Assembly (NCBI GenBank): GCA_023132995.1
Contig: JAGLXI010000082.1
Span: forward strand, 1 to 9,935
Length of the DNA: 9,935 bases
From: Candidatus Zixiibacteriota bacterium
GTDB taxonomy: Bacteria > Zixibacteria > MSB-5A5 > GN15 > FEB-12
Reading direction: 5' to 3'
This document shows positions 1 to 6,289 of the stretch, piece by piece. Every line of letters starts with the position of its first letter. Position 1 is the stretch's first letter. Under the pieces are notes generated by a model. It worked only from the letters and a program-made list of their open reading frames with translations, made no database searches and was not told the DNA's origin. Made by a program: the position numbers and the translations under genes.

Positions 1-300
1 AAGGAGGCTGCCGCCCGAAGCGCTCTTGGCAGTATGCGCTCAGGGATAACCATCTACTACGCCAACCAGGCAGTCACCACCGGCGACGCTTCCTGGCCGG
101 TCATTGACAGCCTGAGAGCCATCGGCGTGGTTATGGAACAGACCATTCCCACCAATCCGTACCAGACCAACGCCTCCGACTCGATTGTCACCGGCGTAAC
201 CAAGGGCACCATAGTGGGAACCCGGGGTGGTTGGGCCTACAAGGAGTCCACCGGGGAAATCTGGCTTAACACCAATGGATCGGCAGAGAACAACTGGTAG
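1..300 (+). CDS. Pseudopilin (GspG/PilE-like), C-terminal part, 5' end outside window
   Basis: The reading frame is open from the first base and ends in TAG, giving the last 99 residues of a type II secretion / type IV pilus-like pseudopilin. The opening residues (EAAARSALGSMRSGITIYYA) match the amphipathic part of the long N-terminal pilin helix just after the membrane segment. The rest fits the globular domain of small pseudopilins: an IPTNPYQT segment, a GTRGGWAYKESTGEIWLN beta region and an ENNW terminus. The prepilin cleavage site and membrane helix lie upstream of the window. The protein would sit in the inner membrane and assemble into a periplasmic pseudopilus. Its stop lies 5 nt before the next prepilin gene, so the two are cotranscribed. 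An internal ATG at 34 exists but falls within the conserved helix, so it is not taken as the start. Whether it is the major or a minor subunit cannot be told. Confidence 0.85.
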   Translation, partial: KEAAARSALGSMRSGITIYYANQAVTTGDASWPVIDSLRAIGVVMEQTIPTNPYQTNASDSIVTGVTKGTIVGTRGGWAYKESTGEIWLNTNGSAENNW

Positions 301-305
301 GCTGA

Positions 306-791
306 TTGCGTCCAGATTCTAAAGCACCTGTTGCCTGCGGCAGGCCGGGGGTCTGTTGCGGATCCGACGGCTTTACCCTGATCGAACTTGTCATGGTAAT
401 CGTCGTTCTTGGCATTCTGGCCGCGGTAGCGATCCCGAAACTCGTCAACGTAACGGACAGTTCGAAGATTGCCGCCACCCGGAAAGAAATGCAATCGCTC
501 AAGGAAGCCATTATCGGTAACCCAATCCTTGTTGCCGGTGGGGCTCTTGTTGACCGCGGATTCGAAGGCGACGTCGGCTTTCCTCCCCCCCAGTTGGAGG
601 ACCTGGTGGCCAGGCCGGGTTCGCTGTCTGTGTATGATCCGTTGACACGGCTCGGCTGGAATGGTCCCTACATCGACAGCTCCGGAAACTCGTATCTGGA
701 CGACGCCTGGGGAACAGGGTACGTATATGATCCCTCGAGCCGTCGCATTGTCTCGGTCGGGGGCGCGGACAGCATCGCCATCACGTTTTAG
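306..791 (+). CDS. Type II secretion/type IV pilus prepilin-like protein (GspG-like)
   Basis: A 161-residue prepilin-like protein. The prepilin peptidase site is clear: Gly22 followed by FTLIELVMV, with the conserved Glu at mature position 5 and a hydrophobic helix at about residues 23-44. The mature globular domain ends with DPLTRLGWNGPYID and YLDDAWGTGYVYDP, the aromatic/Asp-rich pattern of GspG-type pseudopilins. The start is TTG at 306; no ATG or GTG precedes the cleavage site in this frame, and an ATG at 393 would fall inside the helix. The leader is therefore 22 residues, longer than the usual 5-10, with three cysteines (11, 17, 18). There is only a weak ribosome-binding site, so coupling to the upstream gene, which stops 5 nt before, is likely. 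It belongs to the operon running to 4734 and would be a pseudopilus subunit in the inner membrane/periplasm. Confidence 0.85.
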   Translation: MRPDSKAPVACGRPGVCCGSDGFTLIELVMVIVVLGILAAVAIPKLVNVTDSSKIAATRKEMQSLKEAIIGNPILVAGGALVDRGFEGDVGFPPPQLEDLVARPGSLSVYDPLTRLGWNGPYIDSSGNSYLDDAWGTGYVYDPSSRRIVSVGGADSIAITF

Positions 792-803
792 CTCGCGTGG
801 ACT

Positions 804-2402
804 ATGGTCAGTATCAAATCCATCGTGAAAAGGCATGGTAAGACCAACGATCCGGCCTCCGCTCATTTCTCGGAATCGAGACTGCCCGGAAGGACAAGCC
901 TGAATATAGGCCGACACCTTGCGTTTTCGATAGGCAGCACTCATATCCAAATGGCCGCTACTACGCATTTTGGCCGGCGAAGGAGAACTCTGGACGTAAC
1001 CTTTGCTCCCTTTCCGGGCAACCTGAACACACCGGAGGAACGAGCGGAGTATCTCACTAACAGCATCGGCATGTATCTCGCACGGCATGGCGGGAGAAAC
1101 CCCAGTGTTTTCCTGACCGTGTCCGGCTGCGAAACAGCCTTTCGAACGTTCCTGATGCCGACCATGAAAGCCCGCGACCTCGACTCGGCCATAGAATACG
1201 AAGCCGAGAAACAGATCCCTTTCCCACTCTCCGAGTGCGTCTTTGGCTATCGACCGACCTGCAAGGTTGTCGCCCAGGATCGGGTGCGCCACAGAATCAG
1301 CCTCCACGCCGCAACCACCAGGTATATCAAGGAACAACTCGATCCCTTTCGCGCAAAGGGGATTGACGTATCCCGCATCTTTCATGCCCACGATGTCATC
1401 GGGGAGTTGCTCGAGGACCTGCCGGATTTCCGGGATGATCACAGCTACACCCTGATGCAGGTGGCGTATGACCGGTCTGAGATTTCGTTCTATCACGGAT
1501 CGTCACTGGAATTCGTCCAGGTCGGCTCCACGGCGGCTTCCCAGTTGGGAGACGATCCCGATGAGACCAGACTGAGGTTCTTTGCCGAGAGTCTGACAAG
1601 AGAGCTCGAAACCGCACAAGATTTCTACGCCGGCCAGTACGCGAGAACGCCATCGGGCACGGTGCTTGTCTACGGTGAACTGGCCGAGGCCCCGGAACTG
1701 ATAGAACGCACAGGCGCCTTTACGAGTTTCGATTTCATCCCTTTCCCGACCGAACGCCTGCCGTATCTACGCAATCAGGAGCTCTCCCGGGACGAGGCCT
1801 GCGCCGTGTGCCTGCCTGCGCTGGCGGCCTCAGTGTGCCGCAAGCGACTGGCCAACCTGCTCCCCGCAGAAGAAAGGCGAAGACAGACCAAGAACAAACT
1901 CAATCGCTGGAGCAGGATATCGCTGGCGTTGGTAACGGTTGTCCTCATAGCGTCCTGGGCAATCATGTACCGTGCCGCAGCCGATGCTGAACTGACGCAG
2001 TCCCGGCTGGAAGATCAGGTGGCCGACATCAAAAACTCGGACACATACATCTCCTATTACGTGCTCAAACAGCAGATGGCTGCCGACAGATCCTATATCG
2101 AAACAACGAAGGCCAACCCCAGCTATTTCAACCTTAATCTCAAGCAACTCTCATTGGTGACACCACCGGCAGTGCGGCTCACTACGCTGGACTACCGACC
2201 GACAGATTCAACTGCAAACCTGACGATCCACGGCGTGGCTTCCTCGGAGGATATCCCGCCGGAGGTTGTACTGGCCGAGTATGTCGAGGGTCTCAGGGCA
2301 TCGCCGTTCTTCCAGAACGTCACTGTCCTGCGGCACGTCAAGCGAAAAGTACAAGGCGAGTCTATAATCGACTTCCAGATCGGCATGGAGGGAGCGGTAT
2401 GA
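804..2402 (+). CDS. PilM-PilN fusion (GspL-like) inner-membrane assembly protein
   Basis: A 532-residue protein that combines two pilus alignment components usually encoded separately. Residues about 38-345 look like PilM, the actin/FtsA-fold cytoplasmic protein: LAFSIGSTHIQM (39-50) resembles the phosphate-1 loop, and EYEAEKQIPFPLSECVFGYR (131-150) matches the PilM block after the SHS2-like part. Residues 351-360 (NLLPAEERRR) match the start of PilN, followed by one membrane span at about 371-388, a periplasmic coiled coil and a ferredoxin-like domain to the end. This layout (cytoplasmic ATPase-like domain, one TM, periplasmic domain) is also that of GspL in type II secretion, so the protein can be read as GspL-like. 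It probably links the assembly ATPase to PilO and PilP in the inner membrane. The first 36 residues are extra compared with PilM. ATG at 804 is 12 nt after the previous stop, and the last 4 nt overlap the next gene (ATGA). Confidence 0.85.
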   Translation: MVSIKSIVKRHGKTNDPASAHFSESRLPGRTSLNIGRHLAFSIGSTHIQMAATTHFGRRRRTLDVTFAPFPGNLNTPEERAEYLTNSIGMYLARHGGRNPSVFLTVSGCETAFRTFLMPTMKARDLDSAIEYEAEKQIPFPLSECVFGYRPTCKVVAQDRVRHRISLHAATTRYIKEQLDPFRAKGIDVSRIFHAHDVIGELLEDLPDFRDDHSYTLMQVAYDRSEISFYHGSSLEFVQVGSTAASQLGDDPDETRLRFFAESLTRELETAQDFYAGQYARTPSGTVLVYGELAEAPELIERTGAFTSFDFIPFPTERLPYLRNQELSRDEACAVCLPALAASVCRKRLANLLPAEERRRQTKNKLNRWSRISLALVTVVLIASWAIMYRAAADAELTQSRLEDQVADIKNSDTYISYYVLKQQMAADRSYIETTKANPSYFNLNLKQLSLVTPPAVRLTTLDYRPTDSTANLTIHGVASSEDIPPEVVLAEYVEGLRASPFFQNVTVLRHVKRKVQGESIIDFQIGMEGAV

Positions 2403-2962
2403 CGCAGCGGTTCAGCGTATACGTTGCCCTGATGCTGGTCATGGCTGGAGCTTGGTATCTCCTTCTCTATGCTCCGCTGGCGCGCACACATGCGGCAACC
2501 GTCACCCGGATAGACGTAGCCGAGCGACAGTTGGACGATTTCAGGCGGACGATCAGCGAACTGCCGGGATTCGTGGCAGCCCGGAAACAGCTTGTTCAGG
2601 TCAGGAGTGACCTCCATTCGCACCTCTATGCCAAAAACGGCGTACTCAAGCTGCTTGATCAACTCAAGCAGGAAGCAGCCGAACGGAATCTCACCATCAC
2701 CGATGTCTCGCCACCCGTGGAGGAATTGCTGCTTCTCAACAGCATGGTCGTCGATTCCATGCAGCCCGGGTTCCTGAATATCCAACTCGAACTCACCGGC
2801 CATTACGTGGATTTCGGAAAGTACGTCGGTTTCCTGGAAACAGCGGAGTTCTTCCGGGGAATAAACGGCTGCCATGTCGCCGCCGCACCGGACGACAATC
2901 ACGAGACCACGTTCAGGATCGGATTCAAAGCGCTCCTCGGCAGTTTTGTGGAGGAAACGTGA
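2399..2962 (+). CDS. PilO/GspM-like inner-membrane alignment protein
   Basis: A 187-residue protein with the PilO/GspM layout: a short cytoplasmic start, one hydrophobic span at about residues 7-25, a charged coiled-coil stretch (about 30-90, including RIDVAERQLDDFRR) and a C-terminal mixed alpha/beta domain. The segment around 125-155 (PGFLNIQLELTGHYVDFGKYVGFLE) is the recognisable PilO pattern of a beta strand with G-x-Y followed by a helix. In the family this protein pairs with PilN through the coiled coils and ferredoxin-like folds, and contacts PilP/GspC in the periplasm. The ATG overlaps the stop of the PilM-PilN gene by 4 nt, and the TGA is shared with the GTG of the next gene, so translation is probably coupled throughout. 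PilO and GspM are hard to separate by eye; position and order decide the call. Confidence 0.8.
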   Translation: MTQRFSVYVALMLVMAGAWYLLLYAPLARTHAATVTRIDVAERQLDDFRRTISELPGFVAARKQLVQVRSDLHSHLYAKNGVLKLLDQLKQEAAERNLTITDVSPPVEELLLLNSMVVDSMQPGFLNIQLELTGHYVDFGKYVGFLETAEFFRGINGCHVAAAPDDNHETTFRIGFKALLGSFVEET

Positions 2963-3417
2963 GCGAGAACACGCGTAAGAAAGTAGTGTACGCCTGCTTT
3001 GTTATAGCCGTCATCTATGGCAGCTACAACCTTCTCATGGGGGACGACCAGCCACAGATGATTGAAGAGCGGCAGCAGCAGGCCACAAACGTCAGTGCGG
3101 CGATCCACCCGGCAGTCCCTTCTCCCTCATCACCCGAACTGATAGTCACCGATGATATGATATCCGCCCCGTGGGGGGCCGACCCCTTCCGCGACAGGGT
3201 GACACCGGAAACTGCACTTTCACCCCGACCGAACGACCTCGTCTGGGTGTTGGACGGCATCGTCTACAGCGATCGCAGTCCGATGGCAATCATCAACAAG
3301 CAAATGGTTCGATCGGGCGACACGGTCGACAAGGCACGAGTGATCGCAATCGGTCGCAAGACGGCCACGCTTGAACACAAGGGGAAGCAATTCACGCTGA
3401 CTGTATCCAAGGGTTAG
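2959..3417 (+). CDS. PilP/GspC-like periplasmic linker protein
   Basis: A 152-residue protein starting at GTG (2959), which overlaps the preceding stop by 4 nt. It has one hydrophobic span at about residues 8-27, a proline- and serine-rich linker (about 45-65), the WGADPFRDR segment (72-80) and a small beta domain at about 93-150. The latter reads WVLDGIVYSDRSPMAIIN, then RSGDTV, then an I-x-x-I-x-R-K-x-A-T-L strand. This is the homology-region fold shared by GspC and PilP, which bridges the inner-membrane PilNO/GspLM complex to the N0 domain of the secretin. The membrane span looks like a GspC-type anchor, since there is no lipobox cysteine as in PilP of classic type IV pili. No PDZ or coiled-coil extension is present. 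The gene lies 3 nt before the secretin gene. Confidence 0.8.
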   Translation: MSENTRKKVVYACFVIAVIYGSYNLLMGDDQPQMIEERQQQATNVSAAIHPAVPSPSSPELIVTDDMISAPWGADPFRDRVTPETALSPRPNDLVWVLDGIVYSDRSPMAIINKQMVRSGDTVDKARVIAIGRKTATLEHKGKQFTLTVSKG

Positions 3418-3420
3418 AAT

Positions 3421-4734
3421 ATGAGAGAAAAGACAATCTCAAGAGCGCTGATTCTGATGTTGCTGCTGGCAGCGGCTACCGCTGTTGCCGGAGGACCACT
3501 CGACACGACCGAAAAGCTGACGCTCCAGCTCGACGCGGTGCCCATTCCGACCGTCCTGAGAATGATCGCCGAACAGAACGAGCTTAATATCGTTGTCTCG
3601 GGGGACGTTCAGGGTGAAGTGTCGCTGCGGCTGAATAATGTCGATATGGCGACCGCCCTGGAAGCGATCCTGACACCCAACGGATACAACTACTACGTCC
3701 GCAACGACGTGCTTATAATCAAGCCGGTTGACCTCGACGCCGTCGGTGAACTTGTGTCGCGCACGGTCACACTCCGGCATGCAGAACCAGCCACCGTTCA
3801 GAGCGCGCTGCAACCCCGACTGACCGGCAAGGGTAAAACGGTGATTCTGGACAATGACGCCGAGGCGACCGGCAGTTCCAGAACGTACACACCGAACAGG
3901 ATCATGATTACCGATCTTCCGGAAGTGATAGACGATCTACTGGAGATTGTGTGCCAAATAGACAAACCTGAGCGCCTGGTTTCGATTGAAGTCAAGATCA
4001 TCGAGACCACGCTGGACAGCAAGTCGAAGCTCGGCCTCACGTGGCCAACGGCAATCGCGGCCGACCTTGGCGCAGGCACACAGACTATTTCGGAAAGCAC
4101 GGAGTCGGACACGGAAACGGAGTCCTACCAGGCGACACTGGAAAACGCGGCCGCAAGCTATAACCCGTCAACCGGCCGCTGGACCTGGGGCACCCTGACC
4201 ATTGGCCAGGTCACGGCTGTCCTGAACCTGCTCGATCAGCGCGGCAACAGCAGGCTCGTGTCCGACCCCCACATTACGACCCTGGAGAACCATGAAGCGG
4301 AAATACGAGTCCAGACGATCATCCCCATTGCCACTCTCAGCCGCTTTACCGAGGGCGTCACGATTCAGGATATCGTCACCTTCCAGGATGAAGAGATCGG
4401 AATCTACCTGAGAGTCACTCCGCGCATAGACGACGCCGGCCGTATAACGCTTGACGCTTATTCCGAGGTGGAAGATATCATCGGTTTCGCCGGTCCACCC
4501 GACAACCAGAAACCGATTACCGCCAGCCGATCCGTAAGAACGCGAGTCACCGTCAAGAACGGCGAGACCGTCGCCTTAGGCGGACTTCTCAAGGAAACCG
4601 AGATTGTTCGGGAACAGAAAGTACCGCTGCTGGGGCGCATCCCGTTGCTCGGCAGACTGCTTTTTACCAACCGGTCGAAGGAGAAGGTTAACACGGACCT
4701 GCTGATCCTGATTACACCGCGAATAGTCCCCTGA
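3421..4734 (+). CDS. Secretin (PilQ/GspD/MshL family), short form
   Basis: A 437-residue outer-membrane secretin. A signal peptide covers about residues 1-24, ending AVAG. Residues about 30-102 form an N0/STN-like domain (LDAVPIPTVLRMIAEQNELN, then VLIIKP), and 113-182 a single N1/NolW-like domain (RTVTLRHAEPATVQSAL ... ITDLPEVIDDLLEIV). The pore domain spans about 185-436 and carries the family signature: RLVSDPHITTLENHEA (278-293), NGETVALGGLL (380-390), KVPLLGRIPLLGRLLF (400-415) and the closing LILITPRIV. At 437 residues it is shorter than typical GspD or PilQ (about 600-770), with no N2/N3 repeats and no AMIN domain, so it may use only two periplasmic rings. A plausible Shine-Dalgarno (AAGGG) lies before the ATG and the preceding stop is 3 nt away. 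It would be the exit channel for the pseudopilus machine encoded upstream. Confidence 0.9.
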   Translation: MREKTISRALILMLLLAAATAVAGGPLDTTEKLTLQLDAVPIPTVLRMIAEQNELNIVVSGDVQGEVSLRLNNVDMATALEAILTPNGYNYYVRNDVLIIKPVDLDAVGELVSRTVTLRHAEPATVQSALQPRLTGKGKTVILDNDAEATGSSRTYTPNRIMITDLPEVIDDLLEIVCQIDKPERLVSIEVKIIETTLDSKSKLGLTWPTAIAADLGAGTQTISESTESDTETESYQATLENAAASYNPSTGRWTWGTLTIGQVTAVLNLLDQRGNSRLVSDPHITTLENHEAEIRVQTIIPIATLSRFTEGVTIQDIVTFQDEEIGIYLRVTPRIDDAGRITLDAYSEVEDIIGFAGPPDNQKPITASRSVRTRVTVKNGETVALGGLLKETEIVREQKVPLLGRIPLLGRLLFTNRSKEKVNTDLLILITPRIVP

Positions 4735-5181
4735 TCACACCCGCGTCAGCATCCACCGACGGGACCGGCTGAACAGCAGTTGGAGAGTAAGCACAACCAG
4801 CCCCAGGTCGAACCAGAGCGCCTCCCAGGCCGATTCGCTCGAGGCCTGCGCCGCCTTGAAACAGCCACAGTCTATGTTGATCCCCCTGGCGATGGCCGTA
4901 GACAGGGCGACAAGAAATACCAGGGCCATCAGGTTGACAAGCACGATCGCTCCCCGGTAGCAGACGCCAAGAATCAGGCAGACGCCGCAGACCAACTCCA
5001 GCCACGGCATGAACAGGGCCATGAGGTTGATAAGCGTTCCCGGCACCATGTGGTAGTACCAGATCGACCGGGCAAAGGCGGCCGGCTCGACTATTTTGTA
5101 ATAGGAGGCATAGATGAAAATGACACCCACCAGCAGACGAGTAACCAGGGTAATGAGATCGTGATCGATTACTCGTCGCAC
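4735..5181 (-). CDS. MauE/DoxX-family membrane protein with DCGCF motif
   Basis: A 148-residue, very hydrophobic protein with about four membrane spans (roughly residues 9-27, 47-68, 75-97, 121-137). The pattern YKIVEPAAFARSIWYYHMVP after the first span, MPWLELVCG (58-66) and DCGCF (104-108) is typical of the MauE/DoxX membrane family. In known members this fold supports disulfide or quinone-linked redox work, such as MauE in methylamine dehydrogenase maturation; the exact substrate here is unknown. The start is GTG at 5181, preceded by a good GGAG Shine-Dalgarno about 6 nt away, and overlaps the end of the rhodanese gene by 13 nt, so the two are translationally coupled. I infer that the cysteine pair in DCGCF exchanges electrons or sulfur with the rhodanese partner. 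Its stop codon abuts the stop of the convergent secretin gene. Confidence 0.8.
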   Translation of the reverse strand: MRRVIDHDLITLVTRLLVGVIFIYASYYKIVEPAAFARSIWYYHMVPGTLINLMALFMPWLELVCGVCLILGVCYRGAIVLVNLMALVFLVALSTAIARGINIDCGCFKAAQASSESAWEALWFDLGLVVLTLQLLFSRSRRWMLTRV

Positions 5182-5687
5182 TGTATTCTCCGTTGAATCG
5201 GGAGTTCATACTTCTCCCATTCCCGTGACCCTCCGAAAAAGATCACCACGTCGGTGTAACCCACATCCTGCATATTCCTGGACAGGTGCAGGGACAGGTC
5301 ACATTCCTCCCCGGAACAGAACGTCACAATCCGACTGTCACGGCTGATATAACCAAGCGCCGAATCAAAATAGGGGGTAAGGTCACCCTCGGGCAGGAAG
5401 TCGAAGGGAATACATATAGCACCCGGTATCGTGCCGCAGTTATACTCCTGCGGTTCACGGGAGTCCACAAAAACAGCCTCACTAGAGCTGAAATCCAACT
5501 CGGCGACGTCGACAGCAATAAAATGCGGATCGCCCAGTTGAGCCTCAGGGGGAACAATCGGGCCGGAACCGGTATACAAAGACCGGTAGTTGCCGATGTA
5601 CGGAATCGCATTCGGTGAAATCAGGTTGACCCCGAAGGCAAGCACTGAGGTCACAACCACGAGAATTATAGCCTGCTTGAATACCAT
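5169..5687 (-). CDS. Membrane-anchored rhodanese-like sulfurtransferase
   Basis: A 172-residue protein with an N-terminal hydrophobic segment (about residues 5-24) acting as a signal anchor, then one rhodanese domain (about 55-165). Visible motifs are VFVDSREPQEY (72-82, the family's start of the active fold), the active-site loop CSGEECDLS with Cys124 as the expected persulfide carrier, and FGGSREWEKYELPI (151-164) near the end. Two more cysteines (84 and 129) and a near-terminal Cys170 are available for disulfide chemistry. The domain is probably on the periplasmic side. Rhodaneses carry sulfur as a cysteine persulfide, and the loop is of the kind found in single-domain rhodaneses. The gene is first in a two-gene unit with the overlapping MauE-like gene. 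ATG 5687 is preceded by AGGT 9-12 nt upstream and an extended -10 element about 25-35 nt upstream. Confidence 0.85.
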   Translation of the reverse strand: MVFKQAIILVVVTSVLAFGVNLISPNAIPYIGNYRSLYTGSGPIVPPEAQLGDPHFIAVDVAELDFSSSEAVFVDSREPQEYNCGTIPGAICIPFDFLPEGDLTPYFDSALGYISRDSRIVTFCSGEECDLSLHLSRNMQDVGYTDVVIFFGGSREWEKYELPIQRRIQCDE

Positions 5688-5712
5688 GAATGTCTACCTA
5701 AACACTTAATCA

Positions 5713-5721
5713 CTTATACCA
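5713..5721 (-). promoter_or_regulatory. Candidate extended -10 promoter for the rhodanese-MauE unit
   Basis: On the minus strand the sequence TGGTATAAG fits an extended -10 box (TG, one base, then TATAAG). It lies 25 nt upstream of the rhodanese ATG. No convincing -35 hexamer is seen 16-18 nt further upstream, which is tolerated by extended -10 promoters. Only position and motif support this. Confidence 0.35.
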
Positions 5722-5771
5722 CCAAGGCGCCGTGCCGTTTGCTCGAAAAGACCACCTCTGCTTGTCGTAGT

Positions 5772-5839
5772 GAAGCCCAACCCGGCTGCTGCCCCCCGGG
5801 GCCGTCAACTCGTATGGGCTTCCTCGCAACAGGCCCCGG
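5772..5839. repeat. Two interleaved 8-bp inverted repeats
   Basis: GAAGCCCA at 5772-5779 is the reverse complement of TGGGCTTC at 5815-5822. CCGGGGCC at 5796-5803 is the reverse complement of GGCCCCGG at 5832-5839. The order of arms is A, B, A', B', the topology of an H-type pseudoknot if transcribed. The GC content makes chance pairing more likely, so the structure is tentative. Confidence 0.4.
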
Positions 5840-5895
5840 CTTGGTACGGCGACCGTTGAGGCGGAATGAAAAGTCAGGCCGACCGACTGTCAAGT

Positions 5896-5927
5896 GGAAT
5901 CAGGCGGCTCTTGCGGGAATCGGGCGG
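5896..5927. repeat. 12-bp direct repeat with 20-bp period
   Basis: GGAATCAGGCGG at 5896-5907 and GGAATCGGGCGG at 5916-5927 differ at one base and start 20 bp apart, about two helical turns. They lie in non-coding DNA upstream of the rhodanese gene and could be paired protein-binding sites, or simply a small duplication. Confidence 0.4.
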
Positions 5928-5977
5928 TCTGGGCATCAAGTAACCCTCAACCGGGCACAGATGAACATCCAATACTC

Positions 5978-6013
5978 AAAAAAAAAACGGGACCCACCAC
6001 AAAGTGGCTCCCG
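5978..6013 (-). terminator. Strong rho-independent terminator (minus strand), possibly bidirectional
   Basis: CGGGACCCAC (5988-5997) pairs with GTGGCTCCCG (6004-6013), a 10-bp stem with one C-C mismatch and a 6-nt loop. On the minus strand the stem is followed directly by ten T residues (the A run at 5978-5987), the standard intrinsic terminator form. It lies 73 nt past the stop of the 56-residue small ORF and closes the unit that begins at the promoter near 7373. Six T residues at 6019-6024 give weaker termination potential on the plus strand, although no plus gene is near. Confidence 0.85.
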
Positions 6014-6060
6014 CGTCATTTTTTCGGTTCGTCCTCAGGGTTCAAAAAACCGTTAACAAC

Positions 6061-6080
6061 CCGTACCGAGATCGGTCCGG
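6061..6080. repeat. Imperfect 9-bp-arm dyad after the small ORF
   Basis: CCGTACCGA (6061-6069) and TCGGTCCGG (6072-6080) form inverted repeats with one mismatch around a 2-bp centre. It lies 6 nt beyond the stop codon of the 56-residue ORF and 48 nt before the terminator A/T tract. The tight centre suits a protein-binding dyad better than a hairpin; RNA folding with a few opened pairs is also possible. No T tract follows, so it is not called a terminator. Confidence 0.4.
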
Positions 6081-6086
6081 ATGGGC

Positions 6087-6257
6087 CTACTGGGCACGCT
6101 CCTCAAGTCGGGAACTAATCAACGCGTAGCGGCCCTGAAGGATCTTTTCCACGACGCGCGTAAATTTGGTTGGCGTCAGCACCTGTAGTCCATATAAATG
6201 CCAGCAGTCCTTCTCACCCAACTTGGCGAACTTCTGCTTTCCTTTTCTCTTCGGCAT
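6087..6257 (-). CDS. Small basic protein of unknown function (56 aa)
   Basis: A 56-residue ORF starting ATG at 6257 and ending TAG. The protein opens with a lysine/arginine-rich stretch (MPKRKGKQKFAKLGEKDCWH), then a mixed part (LYGLQVLTPTKFTRVVEKIL) likely to form a helix, and ends QGRYALISSRLEERAQ. A strong Shine-Dalgarno (GAGGAG) sits 7 nt before the ATG, and an intrinsic terminator lies 73 nt past the stop, both arguing for a real gene. There is one cysteine, no membrane segment and no recognised domain. The basic N-terminus could contact nucleic acid, but that is inference. It is last in the unit with the HTH and coiled-coil genes, though the 100-bp gap and a dyad at 6290-6306 leave room for its own promoter. 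Confidence 0.6.
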   Translation of the reverse strand: MPKRKGKQKFAKLGEKDCWHLYGLQVLTPTKFTRVVEKILQGRYALISSRLEERAQ

Positions 6258-6289
6258 TGCGCATCTCCTCGCATGTCTTCCCCCCTCAC

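Larger units (their letters stand above)
5722..5977. other. GC-rich intergenic stretch with no credible gene
   Basis: About 250 bp between the rhodanese promoter and the terminator of the next unit. Open frames exist on the plus strand here, but they run through the terminator, resemble no family and have biased Arg/Gly/Pro composition, so I read them as chance. The stretch contains two 8-bp inverted repeats whose arms interleave (5772-5779 with 5815-5822; 5796-5803 with 5832-5839) and a 12-bp near-identical direct repeat at 5896-5907 and 5916-5927. It could be a dispersed repeat, a structured RNA or long regulatory DNA; none can be proven from one copy. Confidence 0.5.

Noticed and set aside
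237..1496. Long minus-strand open frame of 419 codons opposite the prepilin and PilM-PilN genes
   Set aside because: It lies antisense to two well-supported genes and its composition resembles no family; it is a shadow frame of GC-rich coding DNA.
5739..6118. Two overlapping plus-strand frames in the intergenic region
   Set aside because: They run across the terminator hairpin and A/T tracts, have Arg/Pro/Gly-rich composition, no ribosome-binding site and no recognisable domain.
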